Made by a program: the position numbers and the translations under genes
The notes under the pieces: model-generated
Told to the model about the DNA's origin: nothing
The model's input: the letters and a program-made list of their open reading frames with translations, nothing else
Databases searched by the model: none
In this document: positions 46,233-51,309 of the stretch, piece by piece
Numbering within the stretch: the first letter of the stretch is position 1
Layout: each line of letters opens with the position of its first letter
Assembly: GCA_949297285.1 (NCBI GenBank)
Contig: CASFRL010000138.1
Coordinates: 1-51,309, forward strand
Reading direction: 5' to 3'
From: an uncultured Bacteroidales bacterium
Lineage (GTDB): Bacteria; Bacteroidota; Bacteroidia; Bacteroidales; Coprobacteraceae
Length of the DNA: 51,309 bases

Positions 46233-47513
46233 TTATATCTGACCGGCAACAGATACATAAAAGTCATCTTTAATCCAATATTTTCGGGCTATCTCTTGCA
46301 ATTCTTGTGCCGTTATGTCACGAATTGTCCTAAATTGGCGATCGTAATATTCAAAATCGAGCTGATTTGCCATCAAAGAAATATAAGCGTCGCAAACCGA
46401 AAAGGGTCCATCAAGAATACGTGCCAGTTCTCCCGACAAATAACTCTTTACTACACCCAGTTCTTCTTCCGGAATTTTTTCATTCCGCAACCGCTCTATC
46501 TCTTTAAACACTTCCTCGATAAGCGGTTTTACATATTCTGTTCCCGTTTGCGTCGAGATAGAAAGGTACGAGCCATACTTCAATCCGATTACAGAAGAGG
46601 ATATTCCATAGGTAAAACCTTTTTCTTCACGAATGTTCAACATCAAGCGACTTCCGAAATAACCGCCCAATACCGTATTCAATATTCTGAGTTTTATATA
46701 ATCGGGATGATCCCGGTTTATCGTCGGTATTCCTATCCGCACGGCCGACTGTAAAGCACCGCTTTTCTCGAAATATCTGAAATGATTTTCAGAGCGGACA
46801 ATCGGATATACTTTCTGTCCGGCATCTGTTGCAGGAAGAGATCGCTCTTGTCCGAAACCGGCAGCAACTTTCTCAATCATAGCTTCCGTTATTTTTCCGG
46901 ACATAACGATTTTACAACGTTCGGGACGATAAAAGTCTCGGTGAAATGCCCTTAAATCGTCTGTGGTGAGCCGATCATAATCTTGTGCTTCGGACGGACG
47001 TCCATACGGATGTTCTTTTCCGAACAATTGCTCGAAAAATTCACGATTCACCAGATTCTGTACTTTTTCTTGCTCGACCAGCCACTGTTGCTTGCCCCGT
47101 TCTATATACGTTTGAAACTCCTTCTCCGGGAATTTCGGCTCATATATGACCGATTCGAGTATCGGCAACACATCGGGAAAACTCCGGTTAAGGGAATAAA
47201 GTGTTATATACGAATTATGGTGCGATACCGAATTCTGAAACCAAGCTCCATAAAAATCGAGCTTTTCTGCAATATCCACAGAGGTAGCCTTTTCTGTACC
47301 TTCTTTCAACATGGCATTGGCAGCCGTAGCAGCCAATGGTACAGATTGTTCATACTTCCCGGCATTGAACATGATGTCGATACGGTTCACATCCTGATCT
47401 CCCATATCGATTACATATAAAGGCACTCCGTTGGGAAGAACCCGACAATCGGCCTTCGGCAACTTTAGTGATTCGAAATCATGTATCTCCGGTTCTTTTT
47501 TTCGGTCAAGCAT
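46233..47513 (-). CDS. M16 family peptidase-like protein without the zinc motif
   Basis: 426 residues with the two-lobed M16 fold: LPNGVPLYVIDM, the SYITLYSLNRSFPDVLPILESV stretch, and C-terminal AVRIGIPTINRDHPDYIKLRILNTVLGGYFGSRLMLNIREEKGFTYGISS. The zinc motif HxxEH, normally just before MLxKGT, is replaced by TAANAMLKEGT, so the protein should not be an active protease. In M16 pairs, inactive subunits assist an active partner; none is in this window. Last gene of the nfeD-kdsB-M16 operon. Confidence 0.9.
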   Translation of the reverse strand: MLDRKKEPEIHDFESLKLPKADCRVLPNGVPLYVIDMGDQDVNRIDIMFNAGKYEQSVPLAATAANAMLKEGTEKATSVDIAEKLDFYGAWFQNSVSHHNSYITLYSLNRSFPDVLPILESVIYEPKFPEKEFQTYIERGKQQWLVEQEKVQNLVNREFFEQLFGKEHPYGRPSEAQDYDRLTTDDLRAFHRDFYRPERCKIVMSGKITEAMIEKVAAGFGQERSLPATDAGQKVYPIVRSENHFRYFEKSGALQSAVRIGIPTINRDHPDYIKLRILNTVLGGYFGSRLMLNIREEKGFTYGISSSVIGLKYGSYLSISTQTGTEYVKPLIEEVFKEIERLRNEKIPEEELGVVKSYLSGELARILDGPFSVCDAYISLMANQLDFEYYDRQFRTIRDITAQELQEIARKYWIKDDFYVSVAGQI

Positions 47514-47561
47514 GGCTTAAATTTTCTGATTCCATCATTTTCTACTGTATCTCTCCGCAGT

Positions 47562-48314
47562 TTACTCCAAACCCGACATAAATTGCAAAGCCTTTTCAAG
47601 GTCTTCGGGCGTATCGATTCCCACGGTTTCTTGAGTCGTGATTCCCACCTTTATGCGATATCCGTTCTGGAGCCACCGCAATTGCTCCAAAGACTCGGCT
47701 ATTTCGAGCGGAGATTGCGGCAATGCCGTTATCTCAGACAAAACATCTGCCCGATAGGCATACATTCCGATATGTTTATAGAAAGTATGGTGATCGAGCC
47801 ATGTGTCATATTTATAATTACGGATATAAGGAATAATGGAACGGCTAAAATAGAGAGCCTCGTTTCGTGTATTCAAGACGACTTTAGGCGAATTGCTGTT
47901 AAACAAGGCATCAAACCCATCTGCTTTTGTAAAAGGTTTTACCAAAGTGGCGATCTGTGTCCCTTCCGATTCGAAACAAGCCATAATCGTCTCGATCTGT
48001 TGCGGTTGAATAAACGGTTCATCGCCTTGTATATTGATGACCACATCTTCTCCCTCTCCAATACGGGTATAAGCCTCGAAACAACGATCGGTGCCACTTT
48101 TGTGCCGATCAGAGGTCATTACGGCTTTTCCCCCGAAAGCGTGCACAGCATCGAAAATGCGTTGGTCATCCGTTGCGACATAGACCCGATCGAGAACAGT
48201 TTTTACCTGTTCATAGACCCGCTGAATCATATATTTACCCTTCATATCGGCAAGCGGTTTTCCCGGAAACCGGGTCGATGCATACCGTGCCGGAATAATT
48301 CCTATAAATTTCAT
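47562..48314 (-). CDS. kdsB: 3-deoxy-manno-octulosonate cytidylyltransferase
   Basis: Activates Kdo to CMP-Kdo for the lipid A-core of lipopolysaccharide. It has 250 residues. N-terminal IIPARYASTRFPGKPLADMKGK, TSDRHKSGTDRC, INIQGDEPFI, YFSRSIIPY and HIGMYAYR are conserved. It follows the NfeD-like gene after 18 bases and precedes the M16 gene, all on the minus strand. Confidence 0.97.
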   Translation of the reverse strand: MKFIGIIPARYASTRFPGKPLADMKGKYMIQRVYEQVKTVLDRVYVATDDQRIFDAVHAFGGKAVMTSDRHKSGTDRCFEAYTRIGEGEDVVINIQGDEPFIQPQQIETIMACFESEGTQIATLVKPFTKADGFDALFNSNSPKVVLNTRNEALYFSRSIIPYIRNYKYDTWLDHHTFYKHIGMYAYRADVLSEITALPQSPLEIAESLEQLRWLQNGYRIKVGITTQETVGIDTPEDLEKALQFMSGLE

Positions 48315-48332
48315 AACTTTTATGTTCTTGTT

Positions 48333-49739
48333 TTATTTTTTTTCGTTCTCGACAGTCACCACATATAATTGTGCGTTTTCTACCCGCACTACCCGTACGG
48401 GAGTTCCCCGTTCAATAAACTTGTTATACAAAGAAACCGCATCATAATCATCCTCCTCGATGCGGACTTTCCCGGATGGCCGCAATACCGTCGAGGCCCG
48501 GCCTTCTTTTCCGATCAAGTATTTATACTCGGGAGAAACCGCAACAAATCCTTTTTCGACAGCTTGGGAAGAAGAGAGTGCAAGACGGCTGAATATTCCC
48601 TTTTTCCCGATCCTATGGGTTATATAAATCATTAAAATAAAGGCGCAAATCAATCCGGATATAACGGTAAAGACACTTCGGAGCAATTCATTGGACGTGA
48701 CCCCTTCAAAATTGAAATCGGTATTGCTTACCAAAGCCAGTATAAGGCCGCCAACCATGCAAATGATTCCCAAAATCCCGGTCACACCGAACCCCGGAAT
48801 AACAATCAATTCCAAAATCATCAGAATGACTCCGGCAACAAATATCAAGATTTCCCAACTTTCGGCCAACCCGTCTAAATATAAGGGCGCGAAATAAAGC
48901 AAAGCCGCAATCAAAGCCGCAGCCGAAGGAAATCCGATACCGGGAGTCTGCAATTCAAAATATATTCCTCCCACAATTATCATGATCAGAATTGCCTGTA
49001 ACGCCGGATTAAGCAAAAATCCGACCAAATCATCATATACCGAGGGTTTGAATGTTTGCAGGGTATATTCAGGGACTCCGATCCTCTCGGTTATAATTTC
49101 ATGGACACTGTTGACCGTAGCCTCGCTATATCCCCAACGGAGGGCCTCCTGCGCCGTCAACGTCAACACCTTGGTAGAATCGACCAAACCGGGAACGATA
49201 ATTCGCGTATCGACCATTGCCTCGGCAATGAGGGGATCTCTAACCCATTTCACGACCGTATCTCCCGATAAAGTAACCGTCGTATCTTTCCCGTGTGATT
49301 CGGCAGTAGAGCGTATTGTCGCTCTCATATAAGACTGGTATTTATCCGGCATGGCCGCTCCTGTCTCGTTCACGACAGTAGCAGCACCGATATTGGCTCC
49401 GGGACGCATATAAATACTGTCACAAGCGATCGCGATCAAGGCTCCGGCCGAAGCGGCATTGTTGTCGATAAAAGCATATATCGGTATTTTGCTATTCAAA
49501 ATAAGGGTGCGTATCGAGTCGGCATGTACGACAGTGCCTCCATACGTATTGAGATGCAATATTATTCCCTGCACATTGCGTTCTGCGGCTTCGTTATAAC
49601 CGCGTTGCATATATCGCCAAGTAGTGCTGCCGATCTCTTTTTTAATATCGATCTTATAAAATAACGGTTTCTCACCGGAATATCCTATCTGAATGTAAGT
49701 AAACAGTAAAATAATAGTTATAATCCAGAACTTTTTCAT
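48333..49739 (-). CDS. NfeD-like membrane serine protease (ClpP-fold)
   Basis: A 468-residue long-form NfeD protein. Signal peptide/anchor MKKFWIITIILLFTYIQIGY, then a ClpP-type domain (~25-230) with IILHLNTYGGTVVHA and the catalytic Ser near 93 in NNAASAGALIAIACDS plus a Lys in MPDKYQSYMRA (Ser-Lys dyad). Four helices (~237-365) follow, then a C-terminal OB-fold domain (LIGKEGRASTVLRPSGKVRIEEDDYDAVS). In archaea such proteins cleave stomatin; no stomatin gene is adjacent here. First gene of the operon; ATG 49739 is preferred over the GTG just before it. Confidence 0.9.
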   Translation of the reverse strand: MKKFWIITIILLFTYIQIGYSGEKPLFYKIDIKKEIGSTTWRYMQRGYNEAAERNVQGIILHLNTYGGTVVHADSIRTLILNSKIPIYAFIDNNAASAGALIAIACDSIYMRPGANIGAATVVNETGAAMPDKYQSYMRATIRSTAESHGKDTTVTLSGDTVVKWVRDPLIAEAMVDTRIIVPGLVDSTKVLTLTAQEALRWGYSEATVNSVHEIITERIGVPEYTLQTFKPSVYDDLVGFLLNPALQAILIMIIVGGIYFELQTPGIGFPSAAALIAALLYFAPLYLDGLAESWEILIFVAGVILMILELIVIPGFGVTGILGIICMVGGLILALVSNTDFNFEGVTSNELLRSVFTVISGLICAFILMIYITHRIGKKGIFSRLALSSSQAVEKGFVAVSPEYKYLIGKEGRASTVLRPSGKVRIEEDDYDAVSLYNKFIERGTPVRVVRVENAQLYVVTVENEKK

Positions 49740-49957
49740 CACTCATACGTTATATAAAAAGATGTGTCTGTTCCGAAAAGGGAATAACGAAAATAACGGA
49801 AATACCCAAAATGGCTGATAGATCCCTTTCCCGACGGAAGACATTGCCGAAGTTACGATTTTTATTCAAAAAAAAACGAATAAAACCGATAAACTCGGAA
49901 TATAAATTTAAAATCGACCGAATGATTTATATTAACCTCTAAATAAAAATTTAAACA
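49740..49957. other. Intergenic region between divergent NfeD-like and sigma-factor genes
   Basis: About 220 bases, AT-rich from 49,860 on. No promoter closely matching TAnnTTTG was found, and no repeat or RNA gene was recognised. Confidence 0.4.
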
Positions 49958-50161
49958 ATGAAAACAAGCACACGTTCGACAGAAACAGATATTGAAGGAA
50001 AGTCTTCAATAAAACCTTTTTTATCTAAATGGCATCAGAAATGTAAAACACATTTCAATAAAACAAAACTTTTGTTATTTAACAATCTAAAAGAGAATAT
50101 TTTAAGAAAATATTTTTTGAATTTTCCCTTTATCATGATAACTTCGATAAAAGAGCAGTAG
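49958..50161 (+). CDS. Possible small basic protein (67 aa) before the sigma factor
   Basis: An ATG frame after an A-rich stretch (AATAAAAATTTAAACA) of the kind that serves as ribosome-binding region in Bacteroidetes. The product is basic, Lys/Asn/Phe-rich, with no signal peptide and no recognised family. It ends 43 bases before the sigma-factor ATG in the same direction. It might be translated in the sigma-factor leader or be a chance frame in AT-rich DNA. Confidence 0.28.
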   Translation: MKTSTRSTETDIEGKSSIKPFLSKWHQKCKTHFNKTKLLLFNNLKENILRKYFLNFPFIMITSIKEQ

Positions 50162-50204
50162 CAATATAAGACAATATCATTAATTAATCTAAATTCTTGA
50201 ATGT

Positions 50205-50708
50205 ATGAATTCAAATTTATTTCAAAAAAGATTGTTAGGTATACAAGACAATCTGTTCAACTTTGCTTATATGCTGACATCGAACCGGGAAGAGGCGGAA
50301 GACTTGCTTCAGGACACCACGTTAAAAGCTCTCGACAACGAAGAGAAATATATCGATAATATAAATTTCAAAGGCTGGGTATTCACGATCATGCGAAACA
50401 TTTTCATAAACAACTATCGACGTATCGTGCGCAACCAGACCGTTGTAGATCAGACCGAAGATCTGTATCACCTCAATCTGCCTCAAGAATCGGGATTCAA
50501 TACCCCGGAGGGCTCTTTTTCGGTAAAGGAAATTACCAAAGCCATCAATAGTTTTACGGACGAATATAAAGTCCCTTTTTCTATGCATGTGGCGGGATTT
50601 AAATATCACGAAATTGCCGAGAAGATGGAACTGCCGTTAGGGACAGTGAAAAGCCGCATATTTTTTGCTCGTCAACGGTTACAAGAGATGTTGAAGGATT
50701 ACAAATAA
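50205..50708 (+). CDS. ECF-type RNA polymerase sigma factor
   Basis: 167 residues. Region 2 (~12-80) with LFNFAYMLTSNREEAEDLLQDTTLKAL and NFKGWVFTIMRNIFINNYRR. Region 4 (~105-162) with FTDEYKVPFSMHVAGFKYHEIAEKM and the DNA-binding LPLGTVKSRIFFARQRLQEML. Cytoplasmic. No anti-sigma gene follows: a strong terminator comes at once, so control is not by an adjacent FecR-type partner. Targets unknown. Confidence 0.94.
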   Translation: MNSNLFQKRLLGIQDNLFNFAYMLTSNREEAEDLLQDTTLKALDNEEKYIDNINFKGWVFTIMRNIFINNYRRIVRNQTVVDQTEDLYHLNLPQESGFNTPEGSFSVKEITKAINSFTDEYKVPFSMHVAGFKYHEIAEKMELPLGTVKSRIFFARQRLQEMLKDYK

Positions 50709-50726
50709 ATATATTGTTATCTACGA

Positions 50727-50774
50727 CAAACGAAGCGGGCGGATCAAAAAAAATCGATCCGCCCGCTTCGTTTG
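50727..50774. terminator. Terminator between sigma factor and surface-protein gene
   Basis: Perfect 19-bp arms CAAACGAAGCGGGCGGATC (50727-50745) and its complement (50756-50774), loop A-rich. It lies between convergent genes. Confidence 0.8.
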
Positions 50775-50793
50775 CCAACTGCTGTCTGAAAAA

Positions 50794-51309
50794 TCACAAG
50801 CCATCGGCGACCAAACGGATATCTTGATGGGCTTCTCCAAACTCAAAAGTTATCCAATATCTTTTACCCGATATTTGATTCAAGACGACCTTTTCAGCGA
50901 TTAAACAACGATCGGGCTGCCCGGCTTCACGAATCACGACCAATCCGTCATTAAGCAATTCGCCCTCTTCTGCAAAATCTCCGGCAGCACTTATTCTGAA
51001 GAAAGTGGCATCATTATCTACTGGAGCATAATCCCAAACGAGCGATTTATTGTCGGCCAAACCCAATGCATTAAAGCCTTTTTCTACCGAGAATAAATAT
51101 CCTTCTTCATTTTCCGGATATATGATGTCGGCCATCCAACCTTCGATGCGAACATCGTCCCGTTTGTAATAATTACCCGAGACAGTAATGGGACAAGAAA
51201 CCGAATACTCATCTGATGTCACCGTTAAGGTCCCTTTTCCCGGTTCCATGCCTTTGACACGAATCACATTCCCCGATACCCCTGCACTGGCAATGTTTTC
51301 GGGAGATAT
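50794..51309 (-). CDS. Surface protein with Ig-like (Big_2-type) domain, 3' end only
   Basis: C-terminal 171 residues; the frame stays open to the window edge, so the start is outside. A GTG at 51267 is internal. The visible part begins with the end of a bacterial Ig-like repeat (ASAGVSGNVIRVKGMEPGKG, then TLTVTSDEYSVSCPITVSGNYY), followed by a C-terminal domain of about 120 residues (VRIEGWMADIIYPENEEGYLF, YWITFEFGEAHQDIRLV). Likely a secreted or lipid-anchored protein of Bacteroidetes; function unknown. Confidence 0.75.
   Translation of the reverse strand: MSPENIASAGVSGNVIRVKGMEPGKGTLTVTSDEYSVSCPITVSGNYYKRDDVRIEGWMADIIYPENEEGYLFSVEKGFNALGLADNKSLVWDYAPVDNDATFFRISAAGDFAEEGELLNDGLVVIREAGQPDRCLIAEKVVLNQISGKRYWITFEFGEAHQDIRLVADGL

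Noticed and set aside
36300..49740. Large antisense open frames (for example opposite hcp, kdsB and dnaJ)
   Set aside because: They are shadows of strongly supported genes; their translations carry no recognisable motifs.
1..51309. CRISPR array, toxin-antitoxin, phage or defence island
   Set aside because: No regularly spaced repeats, no Cas, integrase, transposase, nuclease or toxin-like genes were found on either strand.

Overview
The window looks like chromosomal DNA of an anaerobic Bacteroidales bacterium of the Bacteroides/Parabacteroides/Barnesiella/Coprobacter type; the species cannot be named from sequence alone. Evidence: TAnnTTTG (-7) promoters recur upstream of genes and tRNAs; serB carries a long N-terminal ACT-like region; DUF4270 and DUF4988-like lipoproteins, a type IX secretion-like C-terminal tail, GLUG repeats and a class-I hybrid cluster protein are all present. 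There is no phage, integrase, insertion sequence or CRISPR array. Most of the window is ordinary core genome with accessory envelope and polysaccharide genes inserted.

Layout. 0.2-4.0 kb: serB and a patatin/outer-membrane-barrel protein. 4.5-7.9 kb: a small surface locus (OmpA/barrel protein, then a DUF4988/GLUG lipoprotein) in which both genes are broken by single frameshifts. 8.2-9.5 kb: tRNA-Arg(ACG), a membrane acyltransferase and tRNA-His(GTG). 9.7-15.9 kb (minus): CapA-like protein, folD, ffh, a MATE exporter, panD and panC. 16.1-20.3 kb (plus): a CE15 glucuronoyl-esterase-like protein, a half-length GT5 'glycogen synthase' lacking the usual KTGGL motif, and a DUF4270 lipoprotein. 20.4-20.7 kb: tRNA-Thr(CGT) and two more tRNA-Arg(ACG). 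21.1-25.9 kb (minus): two tandem SGNH/SASA esterase paralogues, one fused to a beta-helix and a secretion tail. 26.2-27.2 kb: mnmA. 27.2-32.7 kb (minus): an RND efflux operon (MFP, RND, TolC). 32.8-35.3 kb (minus): pepD and a YbhN/UPF0104 membrane protein. 35.5-37.7 kb: rsmA and mgtE. 37.8-44 kb (minus): hcp, dus, grpE-dnaJ, ferritin and ispE. 44.1-45.6 kb: dnaB. 45.7-49.7 kb (minus): mgsA and an nfeD-kdsB-M16 operon. 50-50.7 kb: a small ORF and an ECF sigma factor. The right edge holds the 3' end of an Ig-like-domain surface protein.

Transcription units are mostly closed by strong inverted repeats, many of them between convergent genes. The most interesting points are the GT5-half/DUF4270 pair, the duplicated esterases with one beta-helix fusion, the doubly frameshifted surface locus, the three tRNA-Arg(ACG) genes that differ only by two compensated acceptor base pairs, and the terminator-like hairpin that covers the upstream start codons of dus and argues for a GTG start. 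No complete new defence or mobile system was found.
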